Source: Metarhizium brunneum (lineage: Eukaryota > Ascomycota > Sordariomycetes > Hypocreales > Clavicipitaceae). Taken from it: a stretch of DNA of 64,000 nt. Under the pieces are notes generated by a model. That model was not told the origin of the DNA, made no database searches, and saw only the letters and a list, made by a program, of their open reading frames with translations. This document shows positions 36,766 to 49,198 of this stretch, in pieces. Position 1 is the stretch's first letter, and each line of letters begins with the position of its first letter. The position numbers and the translations under genes are program-made. The stretch covers positions 2,728,001-2,792,000 of the forward strand of contig NC_089425.1 in the NCBI RefSeq assembly GCF_013426205.1, given 5' to 3'.

Positions 36766-39700
36766 GATGCTTGGCGTAGTTGTATTGTAGGTGCTGTGTC
36801 GTTGAGCGTAGGTTGAGCGTCTTTCGATGGCCGAGGACGGAGCTCGCTAGGTGGGACAGGCAAATCTAAAGGGACGGCGGCAGGATTCTGAGCGAATGTA
36901 GAGTCGATCACGGAAGACAAGTTGCTTGTCCAGGAGGAGGTGAGGGAGAGAGAAGATATTGGGTTCGCGAGCGTAGATGATTACGACAAACAAAGGGAGA
37001 GATTACAAACCAGGCTGATGGCGACCTTGCGTCAGCGGATGGTGCTCCTTTATAGGGAAGGCTGAGAGAATGCACTAGATGAAGTGGGCAACGATGAATC
37101 AAGAGGAAGAAGCCGGAGACGTTTGAGGCGCACGCCCCCCCGGCCAAGGGAGTGCGGTTCCACCTGCGAGGTGGAGATGCCAGGCCGGGTGGTTCGCCTC
37201 CTGTTGTGGTCTCGAGCTCGAGGCTCACGGTTGACGAGTGGAAGGGACGGTACTAGAGTCGGGGTCTGAAGCGCGGACCATGGATATTGACGCCGGGCCA
37301 CGGCGGCTCATGTTGGAAGAGTCCAAAACAGATCGACTCACTCTTGCGTTAGCTTGTGAAACCAGAGAGACGTGATTGCATGTAGCACACAATCGATCGG
37401 CTCGACATTGTTGGACACAACAAAACCGCGGGACACAAAGGAATCAATCAATGAATGGCATAAAGAACAGGAGACTGCAATACTACTCAAGTAGGTACAT
37501 TTATGTAGTAATGAATGTGTCGTCCGGACCGTGCAATTGGCAACTCAAGCTCAAGGTTCAAGGCAATTGAAAGGAAGGACGGAAGGAGCCAAGTGGGCAC
37601 GATACAGGCAAAATAGATTTCAATCCGCGAAGGCGCGAGGCTGCCACTGCAGCTTCCTCAAGTACGGCTTTGAGCAACCCACGGACGACTTGAGCCGTTG
37701 GCATTCGATAACTGGAACGAATAAACCTTCTCACGTCCACTCTCGTACTCGGTAGAGTCACTTGTACACATTCCTCTCTTTGGCCTCCGTTGGCTTCCGT
37801 TGTCGTCCTGGGCCAAACGGTACGTACGTCTTCTTCTTGGACTTGGCCGTAGCCGAAGGCGCTGGCCTTTGGGTAATCTGTGGCGTGCGGCGATGGGGCT
37901 GTTGGCTGACGGGGCAGAGGCAGTCACAGAACCACATGAGCACAAATGGAGGACTTGACAAAGCAGGGACCTCCGAAAGCGGTGATAGTCATGTCGTCCG
38001 TGGTGACGTCGTGGCTCATGGCTGCTGTGACTCTGTGAGCCAGACCCGTTTTGCAGCCATATGGAGTACATACATAAAGCCAAAAGCCAACACTTCAGCC
38101 TTCACCAGACATAGCGCCGACTCCAGCAGGTGCCAAAAACGTCTTTCAGTGCTCCTCCATACATACAACACCGCTTCATCCGCCTCCCCCGACGGCGGAC
38201 AATCACCGACGCGGGTGACGGGCAGCGGATTCCTGAATGCAAGGCAGTTTGTCCATGCAGATGGCTTGGTGAGCATTGAACGGCTGTGCCGATTCTGTTC
38301 GATGCAGAATCTTGAATGGAAATCGGTCTTTGTTTTCATGGTTCTATCCATGGCCCGCAGCCCAGTAGGGGGACGAGTCGTCAAGGACCGACGCCATGTC
38401 GTGATTGACTCGCTCTTTCGCCTCTCGCCAGGACCTGGAAACCGTCTTCCACCACCAGACTATGGAGGACGGGTTCAGCTTCACCGTAACATCGGGCAGG
38501 GTAGGTGATTAACTTTGCGAATCAACGCCAAGTGATAAGAGACGGACGCGCCTCAAAGTCTGCTGTTGTATCTCCTAGTTACATTGTATTGGGCTTTGGA
38601 AACGGAAGCACTGAAGCCCAAGGGAGGTGGTCTCGTGGCAACACGTAGCAGCGCTGTCAACTGGTGCTTCGCACCGACTGAGCTAGTCCGACAGTCAAGA
38701 GTCAAGAGGTGGACGGCAGGCGGTACCATGGACGGAATGTCATCAGTCTGAGCCTGGCTGGACAGAGGGGTGTACAAACAGGGCGTGTAGGTTTTCTTGC
38801 AGGGTCAAGTTACTCTTTCATCTCTCCCAAGCAGATTGAGATTGCCGCTCGGCCTTGTTCGCCAAATACTCGCTGTTTAGCTAACGATGCCAGTTTAGCG
38901 CCTTGGCGGCTTCTGCATGCCCCAGACACATGCATGAAGCGGACTGTAGCCTTCGAGCCCCGGCTCCAATGGTCAGATGGTCTCGGGATTGAAGTACGGA
39001 GGACCTCGCCTCCTGCCGGGTTTGCTCAAAGACAAGTGTCGACTGCGTACTCCGTCTGTACATACGCCTCATTCACAAGCAAGGACGTGCCGTCTAGTCC
39101 TCCGTGCCGTGGCAATCATTTCTGGGGCCATGGCAATCAGCTCCCTCTACGCCATAAGCGAGACCAACAACTACAATATTCTCAACCACCTGCTTCTTTG
39201 ACCCAAGGTTGCCACATGGTCGGGGCTGTCGAGCAGTCCGTGGGCCAGAATAACCACCTTGTCAAGCTTAATCGGATCACCATGTGATGATGCAGCGGCC
39301 CTCTGTGACGCCGCTGCACGCGCGTTATTTTCTAATATCAATCGCCAAGCCCAACGCCTCGACCAGTACCTAAAGTATCTAACAATTCTTTCCTGACCAC
39401 CGCTGGCTACGCCGGGCGGTGGCCCATTAGATGCTTGTCAATCATCACCCAATGTACATATTATTATCGTACTCCGTACTGCCAGCCGCCGTCCAGCCGT
39501 ACGGGCCCTTGACTCAGGCTGATGATGTTGTTCCAGACCTGCGTAACTCCGTACAAGCGGAGAATACCTAGCATGTGTCTTGGCTAGTTGGGTGGCTCAT
39601 GTTCTCAAAGCTCGCGCAATATGGATTCCCTCGAATGGCAATCATGCCGACAAAACTAGACGTTGCCTAGCCTGGCTATACGTGCTTATACAACAGTCTC

Positions 39701-40751
39701 TGCATATTGAGGCGACGAGCTACGGGCCTATGGCCCATCCTCTACAAGTCCCAGTAGATCAAGGTGTCTAGTGGTTGACCACTTGATCTTGTCGACTCTT
39801 TCCGTGGCATCAATAATCGCCGTATCGTTCGATATGCCGCCTGGCGCAACAGGGATTTGCCGTCACCACGCCGTTCGACTTCTACAAGGGGTCATGAATA
39901 TCCATGGCTCCCCAAGTCAATGCGGATACACCAGGTGTCAGAGACTGCCACGCGACAATTTGCATGCCACCCAACCATGTTGGCGATTGGTCGGATATTC
40001 TATCAGACACGTCAGATCTAACAGGCACTGGTGGGCCGGGACGCTGCTGCGCATGGTCAATCACTAATAAAGTCATGTATGTACACATCATTTTTCTTTG
40101 AGCCGCTACGGGCGATAGACGAGAATATGTTTGTGTCATGGGGTTGTTATGGGCAAGACACTGCCTGTATTGTCCGCCATGAACAAGGCTTTTGGCCTCT
40201 TCAGCGAGCTTATTCGCAAAGCATTGTATAATGGATGCAAGTGTATTTTAGGAAAAGCATGTGTGTGCACTGGGAATAGTAGTCAAGAATACGCAAGAAC
40301 CCAGGACGACTACTTGCGAGGAAATACAAGATAACTCGTGTTCGTCGCTTTTCCAGAAACACGATCCTGTCACTTTTATTCAGTCTGACTTTTGCAGCTC
40401 CAACACCAATGAAACAAGCTGCCTGCCAGCGCCAGTGACCAGTGAATTGTGACATGAGCAACTTTGATGATTAAGGGGTTAAAGTCAAGGGGCCTTGCAA
40501 TAGGCTAGAGCAATGCCATAACAGGGCTACTCTACAAGCACCCTGCCTGCTCTTGGCGAGTACCCAGGATGCAAGGGTTATGCGGAATCTTCAACTGTCA
40601 TCTAGCCCTTTATTATGCATTAATTAGGTTTAAAAAAAAGGGAGATTCAAATGCTCGAGTAGTTCGCAAGCACTATAAATATAACCAAACAAAGGTTTTC
40701 TTCAAAAAAAGGTCATTGCTTGACGTGGCAAAGTACAAAAAATATTCCGTG
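36766..40751. other. Gene-poor intergenic stretch
   Basis: About 4 kb without a supported gene. Longest ORF is 37762-38508 (+), 248 codons, without family features and overlapping other open frames. A 31-codon minus-strand ORF at 37924-38019 (MSHDVTTDDMTITAFGGPCF...) looks protein-like and could be the first exon of a small gene, but no convincing splice join was found. TACTCCGTA occurs at 39470-39478. Confidence 0.55.
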
Positions 40752-40836
40752 TGCCGCAGCGAGGACTCGAACCTCGGTTTCCAGTGATCCGCTACCAAAC
40801 CACAAACTGGTGTCCTTACCCCTAGACGACTGCGGC
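40752..40836 (-). tRNA. tRNA-His (GTG), intron-containing
   Basis: 85 nt on the minus strand. Acceptor stem GCCGCAG pairs with CTGCGGC, discriminator A; D-arm TCTAGGGGTAAGGA; anticodon arm CCAGT-TTGTGG...-ACTGG with anticodon GTG; T-arm CGAGGTTCGAGTCCTCG. The anticodon loop is interrupted after position 37 by a 13-nt intron, leaving a 72-nt mature body. The 5' G-1 of tRNA-His is added after transcription. Confidence 0.93.
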
Positions 40837-40900
40837 GATGTGAAAGGAATGAGTGCTGTCAATTCGCTGTCCCATGGAAAGGGAAGGCGAAAAAATAACG

Positions 40901-40983
40901 TGCCGCAGCGAGGACTCGAACCTCGGTTTCCAGTGTTTCGCTGGGTCCACAAACTGGTGTCCTTACCCCTAGACGACTGCGGC
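40901..40983 (-). tRNA. tRNA-His (GTG), intron-containing, second copy
   Basis: 83 nt on the minus strand, 64 bp from the first copy. The mature part appears identical to the first; only the intron differs (11 nt, different sequence). Same anticodon GTG and same splice position. Confidence 0.93.
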
Positions 40984-41682
40984 TAATGTTGCGAGTCGAG
41001 CTGTTAATGAGTACTATGGACGTTTCACGCAGAAAAGTGGAGTCCAACCCTTGCACAGAGCGTGTTGGTTGGCTAGTCATGCTGTGGAGCTGTCCATTCT
41101 TCCACCAAGTTGCGGATGATGCACGACGGCTTCATTTCATGGCTTCGTTCATTGCACCGTCTCCAAGGCATATTGTACCGTGCCCGGGTGTAGATGTTCA
41201 ACTACGCATCGCCGTCATTTATGCTAATAAATATTCACTCGGCAGCCATTCCGGCGCTCGCCCCCCCTTCTCGCCGTCTGATCTTCCCGTGCTCACCATC
41301 TCGCCTGCTTCCCCGCCAGCCTCTCTGTGATTCCGCGCAAACCGTCTGGTTGCATCCGAGTGCAAGGGGGGAACCACGACGCCAGACGCTCACCAAAGTC
41401 TGCCGTGTTACCGCCGTCACTCTCTGCACCTCTCTGCAACAATCATCCCGCACATGCTAGTAGTTGTCCATGGAAAGATTTCCGGCAGACAGTCAGGTTC
41501 CCACTCTTGAGGCCGATTTGCCTCGGTTTCTCCAGACGCCACTCCCATGCGAGTGCGGAATTGCCTCCGTTGAAGCACTAGCTTCTTGCTTAAATGCTTG
41601 TTATTGCCGTTGTCTTGTACAATAGTCTCGTAGGAATGTGTGTTTTCATTTCCCCGCATTTTGGCATCTTGTGACTTTGATC
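40984..41682. other. Intergenic region
   Basis: Promoter side of the acyl-CoA dehydrogenase gene and of the tRNA pair. No other gene seen. Confidence 0.5.
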
Positions 41683-43753
41683 ATGGAGCCTTCGGGTGCT
41701 GACAAGGGCTTCTTTCAGAAGGCGCCTGTCTTGAGGAACCAGTTTCACGATGATGCGTCGTTCCAGAGATGCTTTAAATGCAAGCTTCCCCCCCTTCTCT
41801 CCCCGTCGAGCCTGCCAATAGGTCCATCTGAACCGGATGCATATATATATAGAATGCTGACGAGGATTCCTAGTATTTCTTTCTGCCGAGGTAGCGTCCA
41901 AGGCAGGGGGCGAAGTATCGTCGTTTGGACAGGACGTGATTTCGGACCAGATTTTCACCTGGGTCACTGATTCAGAACACAACAAGCCGTACCTCAAGGG
42001 CTCAGGGCGAGACGCCTTTGGAAAATGGAAGGGGGAGCTGATTACCGGCGAGGGATGGCGGAGCTTGCAGGACTTTGGGCTGTCAAAGGGGTAAGGGGAC
42101 CAACTACTTCCAACCCCGTCCCGTGGCTTTTACGCGAAAGCTGAGCATCGTGAATATAGAATGGTAGCCACGGGCTATGATACGCCCTACGGCGCATTCT
42201 GTCGCCCGCTTCAATTCCTCCGCACCCACCTCTGGGTCGGATCCTGTGCAAACGTGGGCTGCCCATCGGCCATGCAGGACGGCGCCGCATGCCTCCTCCG
42301 TCGTCACCTCTCCCACCCCGAGCTCTCTGCTGCCCTGTCCGCCGCGGAAAAAAAGGTCTTTACAGACGCCTACCAGCGGCTCACGTCCCGTGATCCCAAG
42401 TACGCCTGGACCAGCGGACAGTGGATGACGGAGCGAACGGGCGGGAGCGACGTCTCCCTCACAGAAACCGTCGCCACGTACCAGCCAGAGGGCGCCAACG
42501 GGTTTGCCTCCAAGCAGGGCCAGATTCCTCTGGGCCCGTGGTCCATCAACGGCTTCAAATGGTTCTCCAGCGCGACAGACTCGGAAATGACGGTCCTCCT
42601 GGGCAGGACCGCCGCGGGGGGGCTGTCGACGTTCCTGGCGCCCATGAGGAAACACGATCCCGAGGCCACCACACTGACCGGCGAGCCCAGGGACGACGGC
42701 AGGGCCCTCAACGGCGTGCGCATCCAGCGCCTCAAGAACAAGTTCGGCACGCAGTCCCTCCCCACGGCGGAGCTCGTCCTGGACAACATGCGCGGCTGGA
42801 TGGTCGGCCGGGAGGGCAGGGGCATCCACGAGATCAGCACCATCCTCACCCTCACCCGCGTCCACTCGGCTGTCGCGGCGGTGGGCGGCGTGGGCCGCGG
42901 CCTCGGAATCGCGCGAGCCTACGCCCTCGTCCGGGACGTCGGCGCCGGCGGCCGCAAGAGGACGAGACTGGTCGACAGCCCGCTGCACATGAGGACGCTG
43001 GCCAAGATCTCAGCAGAGTACCGCCGCCTCATGCTCGTCACCTTTTACACGTCGTACGTGCTGGGCGTTTCCGAGCACTCGCTCGGCGCAAGGCCCTCGC
43101 CGGCGCTGGACGCCCTCACGCCCCAGGAGAAACTCGTCGAGCCGCTGCTCCGAATCATGAGCCAGCTCGCAAAGGCGTACGTTTGCAAGCCCAGCGTAGC
43201 GCTGCTGTTCTCGTGCATGGAGGCGCTGGGCGGCGTGGGCTACCTCGTCAACGAGGAGCAGGAGTACCTCAACATCTCGCGTATATATAGGGATACTTGC
43301 GTGCTGCCCATCTGGGAGGGCACGACGGATGTTCTGTGTACGGACTTGGTCCGCGCAATGAAACATGCGCGCGGTGGTGCGGATTCTTTGGCGGCCTTGG
43401 ATGAAGTGGTTCGCAAGGCGTGGGGTTTCGAGGGGAGGGCAGGACGACCGGCCGGTTGGGAGCCGGTTGAGAAGTGGGCTGCGCTGAAGAGCAAGATTGA
43501 GGGGACGGAGCAGGCGGATCTGATGGGTGAAGCGCGCGAGGTTGTTTGGCAGTTGGGTGATATACTCGCCTCGGTGTTGCTGTACGTCGACGCGGGCACT
43601 GATGGGAATCCAGTGGCCAAGGAAGTATTTGTACGATTTGTGGAGGACAAGTTTGGCGTTGAGAGGAGGGCGAGAGGAAGCACGGAGGACGAGTTGAACA
43701 AGGACCTTGGCATTGTGTACGGCCATGGGGGGGATGTAGCTGCCAAGTTGTAG
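41683..43753 (+). CDS. AidB-like acyl-CoA dehydrogenase family protein
   Basis: Flavoprotein of the acyl-CoA dehydrogenase superfamily; closest in layout to the AidB group, whose substrates are poorly known. Exons 41683-41821, 41874-42090 and 42160-43753 join in phase to 649 residues. Exon 1 starts MEPSGADKGFFQKAPVLRNQ; the join to exon 2 (IVFLSAEVASKAGG) uses an off-consensus GTCCAT donor and is the weakest point. Exon 2 ends LQDFGLSKG, exon 3 begins MVATGYDTPYGAF. Flavin and substrate regions are visible: SCANVGCPSAMQDGAACLLR, TSGQWMTERTGGSDVSLTET, GREGRGIHEISTILTLTRVH, MEALGGVGYLVNEEQEYLN and the end block RDTCVLPIWEGTTDVL. No clear peroxisomal or mitochondrial signal. Confidence 0.92.
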
Positions 43754-43902
43754 CTTTCTCACAAGGTTGGTTATATTTGATGGCAGTGATGCGTACTGAG
43801 TGTCTTGATGTGAGAAGTTGCACAACCTTTCCATGACAACAAATCATATAAAAGAAAAAAATATAAATCTCGTCCAGCGGATTCAGTTTCGGAACACAAA
43901 AA

Positions 43903-44388
43903 TCATCCCTGAAAACTCCCACAGCTCCCCTTTAGCCCCTCTGCCTTCAATGTTAGGCTCCTACAACCCTCATCCTTCTTGGCACTGGTATAGATCATGT
44001 TTCCCGAATCCGTAGGGCATACTTTAAACGACGAATCTCTATTAACCACAACCAGCACGTCGCTACCACTCTGCTCCATGCCCCAAGAATCGTTGCTCGG
44101 AGTAGGATCGAGACACTGAAACACTTTATCGGGGTTGACAAAGCATGCGTTGTTGAAGGCGTCCCAGAGGATCTTATTGGGATCAGAGAGCTTGATGCAA
44201 TACCAGCCCGTAGGCTGAGAGCCGCCTAGGTAAAGGAAGCCGGAGTTGGTTTCTTGCCGGACGATTTCACCAGTTGATGAGTCGTGAAGTGTAAAGCAGC
44301 ATGTGTCGGGGCGGACATCATGCCGGGGAAGGGCGAGGCATGTTGTGGCTGGGACGAGGGCGAGTGCGAGGATATTAAGATGTAACAT
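43903..44388 (-). CDS. Small secreted cysteine-rich protein
   Basis: 161 residues, one exon. A signal peptide is clear (MLHLNILALALVPATTCLA, probable cleavage after it). The mature part has eight cysteines: a CC pair in RPDTCCFTLHD, then WYC, NAC, FQC, KVC, EGC and GSC, enough for four disulfides. It contains no domain I recognise and no membrane segment. Small secreted cysteine-rich proteins in fungi can be effectors, antimicrobial proteins or wall proteins; nothing here distinguishes them. It sits tail to tail with the acyl-CoA dehydrogenase gene, 149 bp away. Confidence 0.85.
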   Translation of the reverse strand: MLHLNILALALVPATTCLALPRHDVRPDTCCFTLHDSSTGEIVRQETNSGFLYLGGSQPTGWYCIKLSDPNKILWDAFNNACFVNPDKVFQCLDPTPSNDSWGMEQSGSDVLVVVNRDSSFKVCPTDSGNMIYTSAKKDEGCRSLTLKAEGLKGSCGSFQG

Positions 44389-45960
44389 TTTTTTTATTCG
44401 GGCAAGAGATGTTATGGAGAATATATAGCTTTGTAATCAGCTGGAGCTTCTAGGATGGCGCAGTAGTAGAAAGTGGTATAAGTGGTGTTTTTCACGGATC
44501 TACAGGTGTGCAAGAGGGAACAGGGAATAATGGCCCTTTTTGTAATATTTTGTAGAATGGCCTGTGCCAAGTTTATTGTCTCGTGATTGCATGGAAAAAC
44601 TTACAAGTCAATTTTGGTAACCTCGCCGCCCCGTCAGCAATGTGCATTATTTACTTCTTGTACACCGAAAACACTCATATGCCAACTGCCGTTGGTTGAA
44701 TCGAACTTCCCATGGGGCGAGACGTGCATCCGGTCACGCCCAAAAGAGTAATGAGCCACTACGGAAATGACTTTGCAGAGTCCCGGCCTGTTCCTGGAGT
44801 TGAAGGGCTGCGGGCTCTAAGCGCCCGATAGCGATGTGCTTCCGTGATGTGGGCTGCAGGTGATGAGATGAGATGAAGGTCGCTCACGGTGAGTGGGCAG
44901 AAGACGGAAAGGACGCTACCGGCAGTTTGGAGAGGTGATGTCAACGGAGGGCATTACGGGCCAGAACGGAACGGCGCAAGGAGCCGTGACGCGAAGCACA
45001 GGCGATGACTTGTCGGTGCCTCAAGCGGACGATAGTTTTCCGACCAACGACGTGCGAGCTGGAAAGGTGGTGTGGTTTAGCTCCAGACAAGCCAACAGAC
45101 GGCACTTGTGGAGAGGCGCATCTCGAGCATGATAGGCTGCGTGATGACGTCCAGGGTCCAAGTATGGTCATGACGGGAGTTGGGTCAGCACACCGATGGT
45201 TCTTGGCTGATCCTGCCTTGGTGTTGTGAATTGAGGCTGAGACTGAGACAGGCAGCAGACACGAGGGTCAGACAGAGCCGGCGTCAGCAAAGGGGATGCA
45301 TTCTGCAGGAAAGCGGGGGATCAGAGCAACCTCTGGATATACATAGTACTAGTAGTAGCATGCGAGCATCTGCTGTTGCGTCGAGCCGATCGCCACGGGC
45401 CTCGTGGAGGCGTAGAGGAGTGGAGGAGGCAAAAGGCGAAAACCATGGACCGAGTCTCTTCTGAGCCTCTCCCAAGTCTCCCACTGGCTCCACTCCGGAG
45501 CAGCGTTTCTTCCATTCTTCGAATCGACAAGAACGCCGCGGCTTGCCGTCTCTAGTCTCCCAAGCCACCCCGCGATGATGCTGCCTCCTCTCACTGGCCG
45601 GCTCGGCCATTTCTCGCCCTTCTTTCTCACTTCAATGTTTGGCCGACGCTGGTTGTGCAACCCATTTTGACCAATTCGACCCCTGGCGACCTATTGATGT
45701 ACTCCGTACATTGCAAAGCCCCGCTGCTTTAGCAACGACGGCAAACAGTTCGAGTCGAGTCGAGTCGTCGTCGGAACAATACCACATCAGTGTCGGCCGA
45801 GCCACCCATTTTAATACAACCAACTCAACTTGCTGTTCCACGCTGACGTCTCGTCCTTTGACCACTATTTGGCTCAGTTAGATCGCGCCAATCTCGGCTC
45901 TGCTTCTGCCTGCCATCTGGGCGTGCCCGTCACAGCCTCACGCTGTACCCTCTTCCCAAC
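44389..45960. other. Intergenic region, divergent promoters
   Basis: About 1.6 kb between the secreted-protein gene (minus) and the deaminase gene (plus). No gene supported. TACTCCGTA at 45700-45708 and a GAGTC tandem near 45750-45768. Confidence 0.5.
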
Positions 45961-47789
45961 ATGGCAATGCCAAATGACGTGTGGGACGAAATCTCCCAGG
46001 ACATTCCCTCCGCCTCAGATCCTTTTATTCAGCAGTACATGGCTGGCCGTGAAAACCTCATCAATCAAGAAAAGACGTCGCGCTCGGATACTTCCTTTAG
46101 AAAGTCGCTCTCGCCAATCGCCAAAAGGGCCTGCACCATCGTCGACCGAATCCGCAGCCATGAGCACAAGACCGTCTGGACGCCAGATGTGGAAGAGCAC
46201 ATGGCCCAGACCAGCCATGAGTGCATCTTTCCTGGCATGATGTTCATGTTTGCCAAGGACCGTATGGAGAGTACCAACCTGTGGAAAATTGTCAGAAAGA
46301 TGCCCAAAGGATGTCTCTTGCATTCCCACATGGATGCCATGGTCAACTTTGACTATCTCCTTGACGTGCTGCTCGGTACCCCTGGAATACACATGTCAAG
46401 CGACAGGCCGCTCAGGGGCAAGGATGCACTGGAAAATGCTGCCATGAACTTCCGGTACAAGTCAAGTGAGAGGACTGACGGCTCGCTTTGGGAAGCGTCT
46501 TACAAGCCCCAAACTTTCATCCTGCTCACCAAGGCGGCGGATGAATTTCCTGATGGCGGACGCCAAGGATTTCTCCGCTGGTTGAAAAGCCGCTGCACAT
46601 TGTCAACGACCGACAGCCACGAGCATCATCACGGCATCGATGCCATATGGCGAAAGTTTGCGAAATGCTTCATTGTCGTCGCCACCATCATCCACTATGA
46701 GCCCATCTTCCGCGCTTTTCTGCGGCGTTTGATGAGCCAGCTGAAGTCGGACGGAGTAAACTGGGTTGAGCTCAGGTATGTGCCGCAATCCTACTTGTAA
46801 TATGCCGCCATTGAGACCTTGTGTGTGTGTTAATCTCTTGTTGTAGGTTTACCTGGCCGCTAGATTATTGTCGTGACCGCCAGGAAGAGCCGGAGCAGGA
46901 TTACAGCCACATGTTCAAGGTCATTGAAGAAGAGGTCGCCAGGTTCAAAGCCTCCCCAGAAGGGGAAGGGTTCTGGGGTTTGACGACCATTTGGACGACG
47001 CTGCGAAGTATCGATACAAGACCCCTAATCGAAAATATGGATCACTGCATCACAACTAAAATGGAGTTTCCGCACCTCATTGCTGGATATGATTTGGTTG
47101 GACCAGAGGATCTTGGAAAACCCCTCGTGGATGTGCTACCAGAGCTATTTTGGTTTCGAAAACAATGCGCCCAGGAAGGGATCAATATTCCCTTCTTCTT
47201 CCACGCCGGCGAAACCCTGGGGGACGGCAACAGCACCGATTCTAACCTGTTTGATGCCATCCTGCTCGGAACAAGACGCATTGGCCACGCGTACAGCTTA
47301 TACAAACATCCGTTGTTGATTGACATGGTCAAGGATAAACGCATTCTCGTTGAATCATGCCCGATTTCAAACGAAGTGCTCCGTCTCTGCGGCTCCGTGC
47401 TCGCACACCCCTTGCCCGCGCTGCTAGCTCGCGGAGTAGCATGCTGCCTTTGCAACGACGACCCGGCCATGCTCGGCCAGGACACAGCCGGCATGTCGCA
47501 CGACTTTTGGCAGGCTCTCCAGGGCTGGGATAATCTTGGGCTCGCTGGCCTGGGAAGTCTGGCGGAGAACAGTGTGAGGTGGGCCGCCTTTGAAGATCAA
47601 GAAGCCGCGGCGTGGGCAAACGACATTCGCCAAGCAAGCCTAGGCAGCGGCATCAAGGCGGAGCGGCTGAAACAGTGGCAAGTTGAGTGGGAGCAGTTTT
47701 GTCTATGGATCGTGACTGAATTCGGTGACGAGTTCGACCCGGAAGGAGAGACTACAGGAGCGGCTGAAGCTGAAGCACAGGCATCATAA
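45961..47789 (+). CDS. Adenosine deaminase-related protein (ADA2/ADGF/CECR1-like)
   Basis: Metal-dependent deaminase of the adenosine/AMP deaminase superfamily. Exon 1 is 45961-46775 and exon 2 is 46847-47789, joined as ELRFTWPLDY, giving 585 residues. The catalytic set is complete: zinc-binding HxH in LLHSHMDAMV, HAGET (histidine and general-acid glutamate), GHAYSL, and the aspartates in CNDDPAMLG. The N-terminal region DPFIQQYMAGRENLI matches the ADGF/ADA2 helical region, but no signal peptide is visible, unlike secreted animal ADA2, so the fungal protein is probably intracellular. The tail (EGETTGAAEAEAQAS) is acidic. Substrate (adenosine or another purine nucleoside) is not proven. The start at 45961 fits the first ATG after a pyrimidine-rich leader; an ATG two codons on is also possible. 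Confidence 0.9.
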
Positions 47790-49198
47790 TTATACATGTG
47801 CTTGCGTTTTGTAGTTTTGCACAAAAATATGCCCGCGGAGGAACTTGCCGTGTGTTGGGCGGCGTTTTCGGACAAGAACCGCGAGAAGAATAAATAAATA
47901 AGTAAATAAAATAATCAAGTCGTACTGCCTCAACGCAGTGTCACTCTCACAGAAGCCGGCTGCACAGCGCATGGCATTAGTTGGGTATGACAGCGGAGGA
48001 AACGCACGCTGATCAAACCATGTCAAGCTGAAGGAAGAGCTCAGCCGTCAAGACTAGCCGCCGCCGCCGCTATATAGTAGATGACAAATAAAAGATGGAA
48101 AACGAGGCCAGCCGGACGGGCCAGAAAAAGTGAATCGACAGAGCCTCTGCATTTTGGGCGTCTTGTCTAGAGAAGCCCAGCAGACTTACATTACATGTCT
48201 GGTAGGCACTGCGCCGGTCCGTTGGCAAGAGACTGGATGAGTGCATGAACATCCAAGTAGGTGGCCCGTTTGGGCGACGGCAGGAACCTTAATGCGCATC
48301 CCAGCGCCATGTGCCGCGTTGGTTGCATTTGGCGCGTGCCGGGCCGTATCGTTTATGTAGTCAAAGGAACAAGATTGAACAATGCAAGTGCTCGGACACG
48401 GCGGCCATGATCAATGCGCTGCGGGCGTCGATGGTGCACACAATAGTGGGCTGGCAGCACATGAAACCGTGCGTGCTTGTCAATACAACAAACAGCCGTT
48501 GACGTTGCCCAGGACGGCAAGATATTGATTTGACATGTATTGACATCTGGCACTGGCACTGGCACTAGCCGCCGTTGGTGGCATTCATGGCCAAATACTC
48601 CGTATACGTCAATCAATCCATCTTTCATCCTTGTTTCATGTTTTATGTTTGTCGTCTCCCCGCCGGCGTATTGTTGCGTGGGACACGTCAGTCATTCTAC
48701 CGAATTACTCCGTAAACATCAAATTGTCACCTGGTGGAAGGAGCAACTGCCCGCTGCCTGTCAATGCTCTCCACCCCGATCACCTCCCGCCCCGACACGT
48801 CAATGTATGTTGTGTAAGTTGCCTTGGAGTTACTACCTTCCCGCTCTCGCCCGCACCTCCCTTGTCTCCCCTGTTTGAGCAAGAGCATCCGAGGAAAAAA
48901 ATGGGGTATTTTTCACTATCACATCCGAACCGAATCCATGGAGAAAAAAAAAAAAAAAGAGCCCGAGATTAAACGCCGTCGCCAAATGCCTTTCCCAAAT
49001 GCTTGTCCATCCGCTCGAGCCTGTTGCCATTTTCTTGCCCCCAAATGATGCCCAAAGGCCCCAACCCCGGAGCCCAAAGCATCGATTCGCCCGTCTTCTC
49101 CCCTTGTTTTCTCGCCGTTGCGTGCCACAGCCAGAGAGGACTGGACAAATGCCCACGCCCGGCTCCCGCTCTTGAATGTTGAATGTTTGATGGCCCCG
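47790..49198. other. Convergent intergenic region
   Basis: 3' flanks of the deaminase and NmrA-like genes. TACTCCGTA at 48596-48604 and 48706-48714, a short GGCACT tandem at 48549-48566, and a poly-A tract near 48942-48957. No gene seen. Confidence 0.5.

Noticed and set aside
37762..38508. 248-codon plus-strand ORF
   Set aside because: No recognisable motif, several overlapping open frames, and odd composition; probably chance.
42104..43922. Long minus-strand ORFs opposite the acyl-CoA dehydrogenase gene
   Set aside because: Same cause: high third-position GC on the plus strand leaves antisense frames open.
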